This document shows positions 35,110 through 46,725 of a stretch of 64,000 nt of DNA, in pieces. Under the pieces are notes generated by a model that ran no database searches, was not told the DNA's origin, and was given only the letters and a program-made list of their open reading frames with translations. The stretch is from assembly GCA_001574975.1 (NCBI GenBank), contig KQ965746.1, positions 133,812 to 197,811 on the forward strand, read 5' to 3'. A program made the position numbers and the translations under genes. Every line of letters begins with the position of its first letter. Within the stretch, counting starts at the first letter, position 1. Source of the stretch: Gonapodya prolifera JEL478. Lineage: Eukaryota > Monoblepharomycota > Monoblepharidomycetes > Monoblepharidales > Gonapodyaceae.

Positions 35110-38100
35110 ATGGACTTCGAAATGGCCACAGCGGTGTCCACGGTTCAAGACCCGGTGCCGCAAGATGCCTTCGACTCCCAGGAGGCGTGAGTGTGGCGTA
35201 CACGATCGTGTTCCATCCGTGTTCCATCAAACACCTTCCTCTTCACGTCTTCACCCTATTCCCTCAACGTGGATCTATCGCCATTTCGTGCCGATCTACA
35301 CTCGTGCAAACATCGCCTGACGCTCCCGCCTCGTGCGAACCAGTGCCATGCAGCTCGACGATAGTGCGGATATGTCGAGGGAGCCTAGTAGCGACGAGGC
35401 GGAATCCGAACCTGCCACCTCGAGAGCCGGAAATGGAATGCAAGAGGAGAATGGTCACCATGGGGGAGGGGAATACGCTGGACAGGTTGTTACCCAACAA
35501 AATGGGTTTGGTGCTCCGGTAAGTGACGGATCAAAGGTCATGAACGAGTCTCCAGGAAATGACCCTTGCTTTGACACAGGCCCCGACAGTTCCTTCGGGC
35601 AATGGGTTGACGAAAGCGCAGCAGAAATATCTTCAGGGCGTGGTGAAGAATTTGAAAGGGCTGAAAGATGCTTATGCCTTCCTGCAACCTGTGGACCCCA
35701 TTCGACTGAACATCCCTGACTACTTCACATTCGTCAAAAAACCCATGGACTTGGGAACGGTGGGCAAAAGGCTCGAAGGACACGAGTATAAAAGTGTCGA
35801 CGAGTTCAAGGCGGAAATGGACTTGATTTGGAGGAACTGCTACCTGTACAATGGGCGGCAGTCGCCCGTATCAATGAGTGCGGCGAATTTGGAAGCGAAG
35901 TTTGAGAGCTTGATGAAGAATTGTCCGAAGGAGGTGGGTAACAGTCTCGCGATTGGTCACAAGTTTTCTCAAAATCCTATTCCAATACAGGGCGAAGAAC
36001 TTCCTAAGGTTGGCATCCCGTTCGGATTACTTTCTCTCTTTGTCTTCGTGGCTATAACGCTGGCGTTTGTTAGGCTCACCGATACTCTGCCGAAACTCGC
36101 GGCCTCGCACCCTTCAACTTCCAACCACTTCCTTCTCGAAAAGCGAGCTCAAAACCTCTGAACCCCGTTGATTTGGGCCCTGCAAGGGAGACGTACCTCG
36201 AACTCGTCAAATCGAAGTACAATCAGGACGTGGTTTGGTTCTCCCTGCCCGTTGATCCCGTCCAGCTTGGCATCCCTCATTACTTCGACATCATCAAACA
36301 TCCCATGGATCTGAGCACTATTCGCCGCAAGCTGGACCACCAGGAATACGACAGCGTCGATGGTTTCGCCGCTGACGTCCGCCTCATGCTTAGCAACTGC
36401 TTCACCTTCAACCCACCCGACACACCTGTCTACCAATCGGGCAAACGCCTGGAGAAAGTGTTTGAAGACAAGTGGCGGGAGGTGAATCGTGCTGCCTACG
36501 GTCTTCCGAAGAAATCAAAGAAGGAACGGCGGCCAGAACCAGAAGAGTTTTCCGACAGCGATTCCGACAGTGATTCGGATTCATCGGACTCTGATAGCGA
36601 TACTGATTCGGACTGTGAGTCGTTCGCTTATCCTTTTGACTTTTCATCGAGTAATAAAAGTTTTCACATACAGCGAACAGTAAGAAAGTGAAGCAGCTCG
36701 AAGAGAAAATGTCGTCCATTTTCAAGCAGATTGAAATGTTGAAAGCGAAGGGGGATAAGAAGCGGAAACGCAAGGAGCGGAAGGAGAAGCGGAAGGAGAA
36801 AAAGAAGAAGCGGGAAGAGCGTCGATCAACCGGAGGCGGATACTACGAGAAGAGCAAGAAGCTTGACAAGAGACCGAAACCTCTGCCTATGACAGCACCC
36901 CTTCCTCTCCCAGCACCCCCTATGCCTTACGTCGCTCCTCCTGCTCGCCCAGCACCACCACCTGCGGTTCCTAAACCTGCAGCGCCATCCGCCCCGAAGA
37001 AACAGAAAAAGAACCACGACGGCCCCCCCAAGAAGAAGGTCAAGAAGGTCGAGCGTATGGATGACACGGGACCGTTCCCTATCGAGATGAAACACAAACA
37101 ATATCTCACAGACCAGATCAACAGCATGAGCGAAACAAACCAGGAGCATCTGGGGAGGGTCTTTCAAATCATCCAAGAGAACGTGCCTAATCTGGCGGTG
37201 AGGGTCGAATTACTGGAGTGACTTTACGACCTTCTAAAACATGAAATCCTGCCTTTGACTCGAAAGGGTGCTGACCAAGGTGAAGTGGAACTTGACATCG
37301 ATGCACTCGACCAGAAGACTCTGTGGGCATTGTATGACTTTGTTCGGAAGCTTCCTGGTCGAGCTCCTGGGCCAGGAATGGGCAACATGGTGAGTTCATC
37401 TCCGAATCCAGATATGGCCTCGTTGTTCCATTCACATTCCGTTCCGCAATCCCCTTATAGAACACCAATGCAGCAGGTAAATATTGTGGAACGCACCGTG
37501 ATGGTACATGCGCCGTTTGTTTGTTTCAGGTTGCTAATGAATTCTCTTTTCATGGGCAACAGCTGGCGGTGAAAGCTCTTCGGATGATTCGGACTCAGGT
37601 AGCGATTAATAGCTTTTGTTGTCGTGGGCCCCGCAACCCATTACTTTCGACGGGACTTTTTTTTTTTTGGACGGACTTTTGCTTGTGGGGAATGAATAGC
37701 TTGAAAATTTGATCGGGAACGAATGCTCTTATTGTCCCTTTTCTTTTCTGTGTAATGTGGTTGCGGGGTCCAATATAGTTTACGTGCATATGTTCACACT
37801 GTTTCGCCTGTGACCGTTCTCAGATTCTTCCGACAGCGACGCACATACTAAGAGCGGACAAAAAGCTGATCAATCATCCAACCCAGCTGTGATTGACGAA
37901 ACGGAAAAGGTAATTTCCGTCCACTTTGTGATGTGCGATGATGTCACCAGATGCTCGCGACTGCAGTCATTGCAGAGCATGTTTTCAAACGTCGGTGGAA
38001 AAGGACCCAAGCCTCCAACGAGACCAGCAGAAGCCGTGTCTCCAGCTCTACCAGCCAAGAAAGTTGATTTGAAGACCGCTGACGTCATGTCGTCGCTGCC

Positions 38101-38992
38101 GTCTTTTAAGAAGGTGGATAAGCCCCACTTGGCACTTACACACTTTCTCTTATATTGCTGTGGTTCTGCTCCCTCCAGGTGGAGAAGTCGAGCCATGCCG
38201 TGAACAAGTCAGCGGATTCCAAGTCTGGTGATGCCAAAGCTCCAGACTCGAAGCCTCGTGGAAATACTGCCTCTTCGCGACCTGCCGCTCCGCAAAATCC
38301 GGCACTAGGGGGTTTTGATTTCAACAAGCTTCTTGAAGACACCGCCGAAGACCGAAAACTGAAGGAACTCGCGGAGCAGAAGCGGAAGGCAAGTGTAGCT
38401 CTTGTTCCAACACACCTGTGCAATGAGGCCTGACACTTCGGTGTTTTAACTAAAGATGGAAGAGGAAGCTGAACGACGCAGGGAACGAGAGCGGGAACGG
38501 GTCTCAGAGCGATCGGAGGACCAGCGCAATGTGGGAGTCGACGTCGAGGGCGCAAAGGATAAGGCTCAGTGAGTGTGTTGGGATGACATCTTTCTGTATG
38601 CTCGTAGTCTAAAAGGTACCGTTCCTGCAAAGGCGCACGATGGATCCGCAAGTGGCTCGGGAGGCGAAGGTTGATTACGAGAAGGAACTTGAGGATGCCC
38701 AGGGCCTTGAGGTGGGTACCCAGTGGCAGTCTGATATGATTCGCAATCTCACATTACCTTTCAGGGGGAAATGGACCTGAACCGTCAAAACTGCCTCAGT
38801 AAGTGAAATAACACCTTTTGTGATCAATAAAGAACGACCCTGACAAAATGCCATTCCCTCTCAGTGGCCGCCTTCGAGCGTGTCATAAATGGGAACCTCA
38901 CCGACGGACACCACTACCCTCCGCGAGACGGCATCGAGAACGCGCTCAAGAAGGCGCGAGAGTCCATGACTGATTTCGTCCCCACATTCTAA
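35110..38992 (+). CDS. BDF1: BET family double-bromodomain protein (Bdf1/BRD2-4 type)
   Basis: Reads acetylated histone H4 and promotes Pol II transcription. The start MDFEMATAVSTVQDPVPQDA is followed after introns by bromodomain 1 (TKAQQKYLQGVVKNLKGL ... PMDLGTVGKRL ... NCYLYNG), with the acetyl-lysine asparagine in NCYLYN, and bromodomain 2 (FSLPVDPVQLGIPHYFDIIKHPMDL ... NCFTFNPP). Next come a serine/aspartate run (probable CK2 sites), a coiled coil with a Lys/Arg/Glu tract, and an extraterminal (ET) domain (PIEMKHKQYLTDQINSM ... LDIDALDQKTLWALYDFV). The last two short exons encode GEMDLNRQNCLMAAFERVI, which matches the C-terminal motif that in animal BRD4 binds P-TEFb. This places the stop at 38992 and shows that the final exons are not a separate gene. 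Confidence 0.95.
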
Positions 38993-39151
38993 GGCGACCA
39001 GATCGAATCTCCGACGCAAAGAGTAACTCTATGTACATCATTTCTTTCTGTTTCAATCTTTTGCAATGCTGTAATAAATAAAAGTGCAAGTCTCCGGTCG
39101 AAGTCCCCCCACCTCAGTATCCTCACACACCCTCCTCCGCTCAAATCACCC

Positions 39152-42005
39152 TCACTGTACTTTATTCGCCACCACCATTCCTCCAGCTCCATTGAGCGCC
39201 CTCTGTCCCGCAAAGTAGATTCGACACAACCCCTTTAGCTCGTCGTTGACTTTTTCCAAGCGGTACTTGTACTCGTTCTCTTGCGCAATGTACATGGCCA
39301 CTTCTGCCTTGACGTGCCGCAGCTGCTGGTGCTTCTCCTTAGCGGCCTGCTCGAGAGTCTCGCACAGTTTGGCGTTGCTCGCCACTGTGTGCTTTGCGAG
39401 AATGGTCTTTAGTTTTACGTACTGTACTTCCTTGTCCCGGATAGTCTTTTCCTTGGCGCGGTTTTCTTCGGTCTGTAAGAATCGGATGGGGGGAGCAAGG
39501 GTGGTGTACATGTGGAGTTGGATGGGCACATTCAAATCAGCCCCATGTTCATAAAGAGGAACCAGCAACCCGCGCCAACACCCGTCTCGCCCGCCCACAC
39601 TCCCCAAACCAACGCACCTTCACAATAAGTTTCTTCTGTAGCGACTGTACCAACTGGACCAGCTCAAATGTCTTGGGGTTCGTTCCCTCCAGCTTCCTCC
39701 ACCTGTGTACATTCATTGGATTCCGCAACTCATCCTCCAGGGCCTTCATCCGCGCCATCTCGCGGGTGACCTCACTCTCCAGCCGGACTACCACATTGCG
39801 CATATCCTCCGCGCGCCGGGCCTCACCGACAACTTCAGCGTAGGCCCGCCGCGCCGCAACGAGGTCTTCGCGCAACCTGCCCAGCGTCCGCAACTGGTCC
39901 CTTCGGTGCGTCTCCGAGCGCACCTCCAGCGCGCGCTGCGTCTTGAGCACGCCGTACACCCGCGCAAGCTCCTCGTCACGCTGCATGACCTGCGCAGACA
40001 AGCCGTCGCGGTCCGTCACCAGCGCCTGGACAGCGCTTTCCTGCCGCGCACGCTTGCCCTCGGCCTCGCGCACGACATGGGCCAGCTTCGTTTCTTCCTG
40101 CACGCGCTTCTTGAGGTACATCTGGGCGGCCTCGGTCTGTTCGGCGAGGGAGCGGATCTCCGCCTCGACGGTGTCGATGTCGCGTGTGAGCTTGTCCTTG
40201 TCGCGGGCCTCGGCGGCAAGCTGGGCGTCCTTGAGAACAATGTCCTCGCGCAGCCCGCCGATCTGGAAGTTGACCACCTTGAGCGTCTTCTTGGTCTCCG
40301 CGATGCGGTTTTGGGCCTCAACGAGATGTTTGGCGTGCAGGTTGCGATCCGATTGCGCAGTCTCGTACAGGTTCTGCTGGTGCTTCAACTTCGTCTCGGC
40401 CTGCGCCGTCTTGCGTTTGTAGTCGAACATCTCAACTTCCTTGTCCTTGATCTCCTGCATCGTCGCCACGGTCTGCGCCTGCACTTTGGCCGCGTCGCGG
40501 GCGTACCCGTCCCTCTCTACTTCCACCGACCGGATCAGCCGCGCCACATCGCCTGTCTCGGCCTTGCACCGCTGGATCTCCAGCTCAAGGTTGTGTCGCG
40601 TTGTCGTTAGCAAAAGTGACACGGACGTGTGCTTGGCGAGCTCCGCGTCCGTCCGCTTCAACTGGTCCCGCAGCATCTCGCGCTCCCTGCGCTGATCGTC
40701 GGCCATTTTCTTGTCGGTGTCGATGGCACCCTTGAGCTCCCCGATTCGCGCCATGGCCGCCTCGGTTTGCTCCTTGAGCTGCCTTCGCTCCGATTCGGCG
40801 TCTTGCTTGTGATCCTCCAGGGCTCTATTCTTGCGCACAAGCGCGTCGCGCACGCGGTCCACTTTGCGCACCTCGCCCCTCGTGCGCGCCAAATCTGCCT
40901 CGCGGGCACGGTACTCCTTGCCCGTGGCTTCATTCTCTTCGAGCAGCTGGGTGGCCAGGACGAGCTGCTCGTCACATTCCTGCTGCAGCTTGATGGTGCG
41001 GGCGCCCAGGAGCTCCTGATCCTGCAGGGTCTTGGCGAGGGACATGCGCTGGGCGCGGATCTGGGACTCGAGGATGGTGATGTCGTCGGCGGCGCGGTTG
41101 ACCGAGTCCTGGCGGGTCTTGACCTCCTGGGTCTTTGCCGACACGACGGCGCGGAGATCCTTGACGTCGCGCTCGAGACGGTCCTTGTTGCGAAGTTCGT
41201 TGTCGATTTCCTGCTTCTTTTGCAGGTTATGGTCCTTGAACTCAAGAATTTCTTTTTCAAGCCGCCGCTTGTCCGTGTCGGCCACGCGGATGCGCTCAGA
41301 GGCGTCCGAGATGGATGTGCGTAGACGAGTGATCTTCTCCAACTCGTCCTCGAGTTCTTTCGCGGACTGCTCCTTGGCCTGCAGAAGTTCCGTCAGTGTG
41401 CGCTCTTGAATCACGCTCAGGCCGACGCCCTGCTTCAGCGTGGCGTGCAGGTTGGCGACGTCCTGGCGCAGCTGACGTAGCTCCTCCTTGAATGCCTCCT
41501 CGCGCTTGGCCGAGGACTCGACCATGTCTGCGGCCTTGCGGATCTGCAGGCGCAGGTTCTTGATGGTCTCCTGGTCCTGCGCCGAGGACCGCTGAGCCTG
41601 TTCTGTCGACACCAGGTTTGCAGAGTACTCCTCGTGCAGATTCGCCTGCTGGGCAAACAGCGCGTCCGAGTGCGCGCGCGAGCGAAGAATAGCTCTGTGC
41701 ATCTTGTCGTACTCTGCGCGGAGCTTGACGAGGTTGTCGTCCGCGAGGAGCAGCTCCGCGGTGGTAGCGTACTCATTCTGCGCCGCGCGGAAGACCGCAT
41801 CGAAGTCTGCCTTCTCCTGGATGCCCGGCGGGTGCGGCGAGGACACGGATTGGCTGTGTGGCTGAGCGAGCGACGATGGCAGCGGGGGCAGAACGTCGAG
41901 CTGCGGAGATGCGAGCGGGGGAGGTGCGACGGCGGGCGACGGATCGGCGTGCGAGGGCGTGCGCGAGGACGGAGACGGATCTGCAGAGGGCGGCGGTGCG
42001 TCCAT
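39152..42005 (-). CDS. CFAP58: Cilia- and flagella-associated protein 58
   Basis: Axonemal coiled-coil protein needed for motile cilia and sperm flagella. Two exons (39618-42005 and 39152-39472) give about 902 residues, close to the animal protein. After a Pro/Ser-rich N-terminus of about 65 residues, the protein is a continuous coiled coil with family blocks such as ADFDAVFRAAQNEYATT, DNELRNKDRLERDVKDLRA and NPMNVHRWRKLEGTNPKTFE. The second exon carries KEVQYVKLKTILAKH and ends VVANKVQ. Upstream in-frame codons exist to 42149 but would run into U2AF1, so the ATG at 42005 is preferred. Very high GC at third positions creates several long antisense ORFs, which are ignored. Direct evidence of a flagellated life stage. 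Confidence 0.93.
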
Positions 42006-42148
42006 TTGGAGAGGAGTGTGGGTGGGGCAGTAGAGTGCGCTGACTGGATGGGCAGCCCACAAGGTATCTGGCACACCTGCGCTGTGCACATCACGAAACC
42101 TTCCCCATCCCACAAAAACTCCCGTTTCATCTTCCATTTCAATCAACA
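42006..42148. promoter_or_regulatory. Shared divergent promoter, CFAP58 / U2AF1
   Basis: 143 bases between a flagellar gene and a constitutive splicing gene. Both must be served from this stretch despite expected differences in stage of expression. No motif is assigned. Confidence 0.55.
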
Positions 42149-44044
42149 ATGGCGGAGGTAATCACATCGCTGGAATTCACTTATCGCTCTCTCCTCTCAC
42201 CTGTTCTTTCTTTCTTCTTCCCCATTCTCCCCGTTTCCTCTCGCTTCCCCGCACTCCACTCCCACTCTGTTCTCCTCTGCCGCTCGTTCACTCACCCCCC
42301 CTCCCTCCATACCAACAAAAGCATCTCGCCTCCATCTACGGAACTGAAAAAGACAAAGTAAACTGCTCCTTCTACTTCAAGATCGGCGCATGCAGACACG
42401 GCGACAGGTGCTCCAGGAAGCACGTCAAGCCCACATTCTCCCAGACTGTCCTCGTGCCCTCGCTCTACCAGAACCCCTCCCTCAACCCGGCAAACGGCGT
42501 CATCACAGAGGAGGCCCTGCAGGAGGACTTTGACCTCTTCTACGAGGACATCTTTGTCGAGCTCGCAAAGTACGGAGAGATTGAGGAGATGAATGTCTGC
42601 GATAACGTTGGCGAGCACCTGGTCAGTGTCTTGGCGCGAGTTTTCTACCCGTGCTCTCATTCTCACCCGTTTCGTATTACTCAAACCTATCCCAATTGTC
42701 ATCGCTTTCTTTCCGTTCTGACTCTTTCATTATCTTTACTACCTATCCTAACTCTAACCTCACTATCCGTTCTCACTCGCTTCATTATCCGCAATACCTC
42801 ACTTCTAATGCCATAAACGATCCGTCTTGACTCGTTTCATTCTTATTCAATCTTCACTATCACTCCTGACTCTTTCCAACATCATCCATCTTCTCATGCT
42901 TCTCCCCCTCTCCAACACCTCAACGTCTCATCATCTGTTCCCAACGCGAATCAATCACACTCCAGGTCGGAAACGTCTACGTCCGCTTCCGCTACGAAGA
43001 GGACGCCCAGAAGGCCGTCGACGGTCTCAACAACAGATTCTACGCCGGTACGTCTTCCATTTCTCCTTCTTCCCCTTCTGTGCCACTCACGCACTACTCA
43101 ACGTTCCCACCTCCCTCACGTCACCGCTCGTCCCCAGGCCGCCCCCTGTACGCCGAACTGTCCCCCGTCACGGACTTTCGCGAAGCCTGCTGCCGCCAGT
43201 ACGAGAATGGAGAGGTGCGTGATCCTGTCGTGTGTGTCAATCCCAAATGCCGAGTCCAATTAACATGTGTGCCGTGTCCCCTTTCCCATTCACCCATTTA
43301 CCCACCCATTTACCCACCCCGCTTTCTTGTTTGCTTTTCTGACACTAGTGTGGTCGTGGAGGTACGTCGTGGTTATTCATATGCTCCTCGCCTCGCCCCA
43401 CTTGCCAATACCCCTTGACTTCATTTCCACCCAAACCCCCTCCCGCACCATACCTCCACTTACACCTCACTTCTCCCACGCGCCACCCAGGCTTCTGCAA
43501 CTTCATGCACCTGAAAGAAGTCTCGTCCCGCGTGGCGCGAAAGCTGTTCGACTCGCAGCGCAAGTCCATCCGGATGCTGCGCGACCCCAAGAAGCGCGAT
43601 TCCCGCTCGCGCTCGCGCGACAGGCGCGATCGTGACAGAGGAGACAGAGGCGACCGGGGCGATAGGGGCGACCGCGACAGGGGTGATCGCGACAGAAGAG
43701 ATAGGGACAGAGACAGGGGCGAGAGAGGCGACAGGGGGGACAGGGGGGACAGGGATAAGGAGCGGGATGAACGCAGAGAGAGGGAAAGAGGCGAGCGCGG
43801 CGATAGGGGGGACAGGGCGGACCGGAGCGACAGGGGTGATAGGGGTGATAGGGGCGACAAGGGTGACAGGGGTGACAGGGGTGAGAGGGACCGCGAGCGG
43901 GAGGACCGAGGCGATCGGCGGGACCGTGACCGCGACCGTGACCGCGACGAGAGAAGGGAGAGGGATCGGGGTGGACGAGAGGATAGGGATCGGAAGCCGA
44001 GTCGGGTGAAGGAGGAGGAGTTTGAGGCGCCCCCTGATGAATAG
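42149..44044 (+). CDS. U2AF1: U2AF small subunit (U2AF35) with an Arg-Asp repeat tail
   Basis: Recognises the AG of the 3' splice site together with U2AF65. Exons 42149-42157, 42322-42621, 42966-43047, 43138-43214, 43349-43361 and 43491-44044 give 344 residues. Zinc finger 1 is CSFYFKIGACRHGDRCSRKH. The UHM (atypical RRM) runs from SQTVLVPSLYQNP through EEMNVCDNVGEHL to VGNVYVRFRYEEDAQKAV. Zinc finger 2 is CCRQYENGECGRGGFCNFMH, part of which (CGRG) comes from a 13-nt microexon. Instead of the usual RS tail, about 145 residues are built of RDRD, RGDRGD and RER repeats with few serines. Introns 1 and 3 are long and pyrimidine-rich. Splice phases all agree. Confidence 0.97.
42658..42844 (+). repeat. 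Imperfect 54-55 bp tandem repeat in U2AF1 intron
   Basis: A core resembling TCCGTTCTNACTCGTTTCATTATC recurs at 42712, 42766 and 42821, with a more diverged copy from about 42658, giving a period of 54-55 bases. The array sits in the 344-nt intron between the UHM exons and is strongly pyrimidine-rich. Confidence 0.7.
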
Positions 44045-44283
44045 ACGTCACGGCGGCGGTGTAGTGTGTAGAGCGCGTTTGTGTATTTTGGAAAATTGGA
44101 AACTATGAGATTGGGAGTGATGTGTCTAGTGTCGGGGTGTGTGTTGGGGAACAACAACCGTCACTGAGCCTAGGCACCAGGCCGTTGGCACCAGTGTTTC
44201 GTGATGGAACTGTCCAAGTAAATGTCCAGTACGTAACCAGCCTTCCCCGCACCCCTGCCTTTCCTGGACCCACACGTCCCACT
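44045..44283. other. Convergent 3' region, U2AF1 and tail-anchored gene
   Basis: 239 bases between two stop codons. Only 3' untranslated sequence is expected; nothing else is visible. Confidence 0.6.
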
Positions 44284-45521
44284 TCACCCCATCACACCGA
44301 CAACAGACAACAGGGCACCCCACTTCTCCACATCCCCCAAAGCACCAACATCACACGTTCTCATGTCCTCACCACTACATACCACCCACCCAATGCACCC
44401 CGCAACCGCAAGCAGAACAATCATGAAGAATACATTCCACCCCCACCATGACGGGGAGTGCATGGTGGCGTTTCCTTCGTTCTCCCAGTCACGTTGCAGC
44501 GCCAAGTTTACAGACTCTGCCAGGCGCTCGAGGCGGGCTGACATGTTGATGACGTCGTCCCGGATGTGTTTCACCTCCATGCTTAGGAGGTCCAGGGAGG
44601 TCCTGACGCTGCGAGTGAGGATGCTTGAGGATAACATGTGTGGACGTTCTCGGTGCCCGTGACGCTGGGAATTTACTCTGCTTTCGCGGTCGGGGGAGAG
44701 GGAGGGGAACCGAGCGCGGGTTTTGTGAAGACCGTGCTTGGCGTAGAATTGCGCATCCGACTGCCTGAGCTTGTTCGCCAGTCTGCGCGTCTTGGACAGC
44801 AAGAGCTCGCTGGTCGCCGTGCGCTCGGTCGAATCCTTGAGCTCCCCAACGATGCGTCTGAGGTTATCAAGTGCTTCTTCGCAACGCATGTTCACTTCGC
44901 CCAAATCAATCCCTCCTACGCAGCCATCACGGTCACGCGTGCTGCTCGTGCCGTTCCGCTCTGCTTGGGCGCCGCGACGAAGTTCCCGCCGCTCTCTGGC
45001 AAGGGCGGCTTTCAGCCTGGAGTCCTCCTGTTGCATCTTTTTGCGAGACTTGTCAAAAATGTCGTCCGCGTCGTCTTCGTCGTCGATGTCGTCGTTGTCG
45101 TGCTTGTCGGAGAACAGAGACTCAACGTCGCTGATATCCTCGCGGGCGGGGGGACGATAGGAGGACGCTACGCGTGTACATACACAGTCTCGTGAGACTG
45201 GGAGTGAAGCACGTGGCTCCCTCTTCTTTACTTACGGGGTGTGTGAATCTGGGTCTCGCGAGGAGGTTGAGCGCCGTCCCCACCAACCAGCGTCTCATCT
45301 GACCCGGCACGAACAGGCAGTGGTGGCACGGGGCTTGACATTTCATTCACGTCGAGAATTCTCGAGATAGATGACCATTTCGTTGGGGTTAAAGTCGCGC
45401 GTGGTGGGGATGCTCCAGGACGAGCGCCGAGGATGGGAATTCGGGACGGCGATGATGGGGCTGGGATTTCGCGGCGGGGAGACGGAAGGGGTGGCTTTGT
45501 TGCGTGGAGCTTCTGCTGCAT
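44284..45521 (-). CDS. Tail-anchored coiled-coil protein, family unknown
   Basis: Two exons (45236-45521 and 44284-45167) joined by a 68-nt intron in phase 1 give 389 residues. The first 95 residues are Pro/Ser-rich. Next come an acidic block (DKHDNDDIDDEDDADDIFD) and helical segments with heptads (LKAALARERRELRRGAQAE, CEEALDNLRRIVGELKDSTE, VKHIRDDVINMSARLERLAESV). A single membrane span sits about 30 residues from the end (WNVFFMIVLLAVAGCIGWVV), with a short tail after it. This layout is that of tail-anchored ER/Golgi or mitochondrial adaptors and some SNAREs, but no SNARE signature is evident. Head-to-head with mL67, 53 bp away. I do not recognise the family. Confidence 0.75.
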
Positions 45522-45574
45522 GATGACTAGGTGATGCGTGGAGAACGCGCGTCAAATTCAGCCGTCCGTGGGGA
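45522..45574. promoter_or_regulatory. Shared divergent promoter, tail-anchored gene / mL67
   Basis: 53 bases between opposed start codons; role inferred from position only. Confidence 0.45.
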
Positions 45575-46651
45575 ATGACCGAAGTCTTCGTCAGGCTGCC
45601 CAACCACAAAATGCCCAATCTGTACTTGTTCCGGAATGTGCTCACATCGAAAGTTCTCCTGTCGACAAACTACATCCTGAAGGTTCGTGCCCGTGGAGTT
45701 CCTGTGCGACGTGGTGTGGATGGCCGGTTGAAAAATCCTCTTCCCCGATCTTCACCGTTTCCCTCTGCTCATCTCGTCTCCCCCCGCCCTCCAGCCCCAT
45801 CTATATAAACAAATCGGCGAGCATTGGCCCTCACATTCGATTCGACCGGACCATTGGGTTCCATTTGTGGTTCTCACAGGTGATTGCATTCCCCCGGGCG
45901 TCTTCGGCCCCACAGTGCTCCAAGGCTCACACTGACACATGCTGGACGGGCGTGCGCTTTCGTAGGAATCCCCTCGCTCGACCTCGCCAAGCATCTTCAA
46001 GAGTTGGTCCTTTCCCGGAAGCCCGCACCACCCCTCCCCATCGCCAGCTATCGATACCCAATATATAAAGTCCCGTCTCGAATGTTGCTGGAATCCGAGG
46101 GGAAAACTGCAACGGAGGGGGAGGAGCAGCCCATCTTGTCAATTCGACCGTACGCGGTCCCTGACGACATTCGGGATCGGGTGTCGCACTTGTGCGAGGT
46201 GTTGAATGAACACGGCGAAGGTCTCAAAAAAGCTAACGATAAGGCGCTCGCTAGAATGACTGGGGCGACTAAGAATGCGAGGGTTGAAACAAATCAGTCC
46301 ACCACGGTTGCAGGCGCTTACCCGCCGTCGCTGTACTGGGAACGGGACGAGTTTCGGACGGTTGTTGCGGAACGCCAACTGTTTTGGCCCGACTGGATGT
46401 CGCACTACAAACTACTTCTCAAGCGGGGTCGGTTCCCCATCGACCTGCCCGGGTACGACTCGCGCCGGCTGGTGGACAAGTACGAAGAGGACCCAACGGA
46501 CTTGATGGGGTTTAAGAGCAGGCGATTTAAGCGTGAGGTGAGGAGGCAGGATTCGAAGACATTGGCGGCGCCCAGTGAGGAAATGATTCGGGCGTCGAGA
46601 GTGACCAAGATGAGCAAACGTATGAACAAAGATTGGATATATAGAGTGTGA
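45575..46651 (+). CDS. MHR1: Mitochondrial large ribosomal subunit protein mL67 / Mhr1
   Basis: In yeast this protein is both a mitoribosome component and a factor for mtDNA recombination and inheritance. Exons 45575-45682, 45795-45879 and 45966-46651 give 292 residues. The family core is visible: LPNLYLFRN-type start (MPNLYLFRNVLTSKVLLST), a pairing HWPSHSIRPDHWVPFVVL, and the PPSLYWERDEFR block that corresponds to the conserved SIYWED segment. The C-terminal third (SHYKLLLKRGRFPIDLPGYDS ... MNKDWIYRV) is longer than in yeast. The acceptor of exon 2 at 45794 was chosen because it keeps YKQIGEHW in frame. The protein is known mainly from fungi, so it supports a fungal host. Confidence 0.8.
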
Positions 46652-46725
46652 GATACATATAGTTATGGATGTTGGTGCCGCCCGATGGTGGATATTCAGT
46701 CACTTTTGTCACCCCATCAAATAAA

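Noticed and set aside
38640-38992. Separate small gene starting MDPQVAREAK
   Set aside because: A phase-correct intron joins it to the BET gene, and it contains the BET C-terminal motif, so it is the last part of that gene.
39705-41409. Long plus-strand ORFs opposite CFAP58
   Set aside because: They are shadows caused by GC-rich codons in the real minus-strand coiled-coil frame; their translations are Arg/Leu-rich without any domain.
43345-44157. 270-codon minus-strand ORF rich in Ser/Arg/Leu opposite the U2AF1 tail
   Set aside because: It is the antisense reading of the RD/RGD repeats; the plus-strand gene is fixed by zinc fingers and splice phases.
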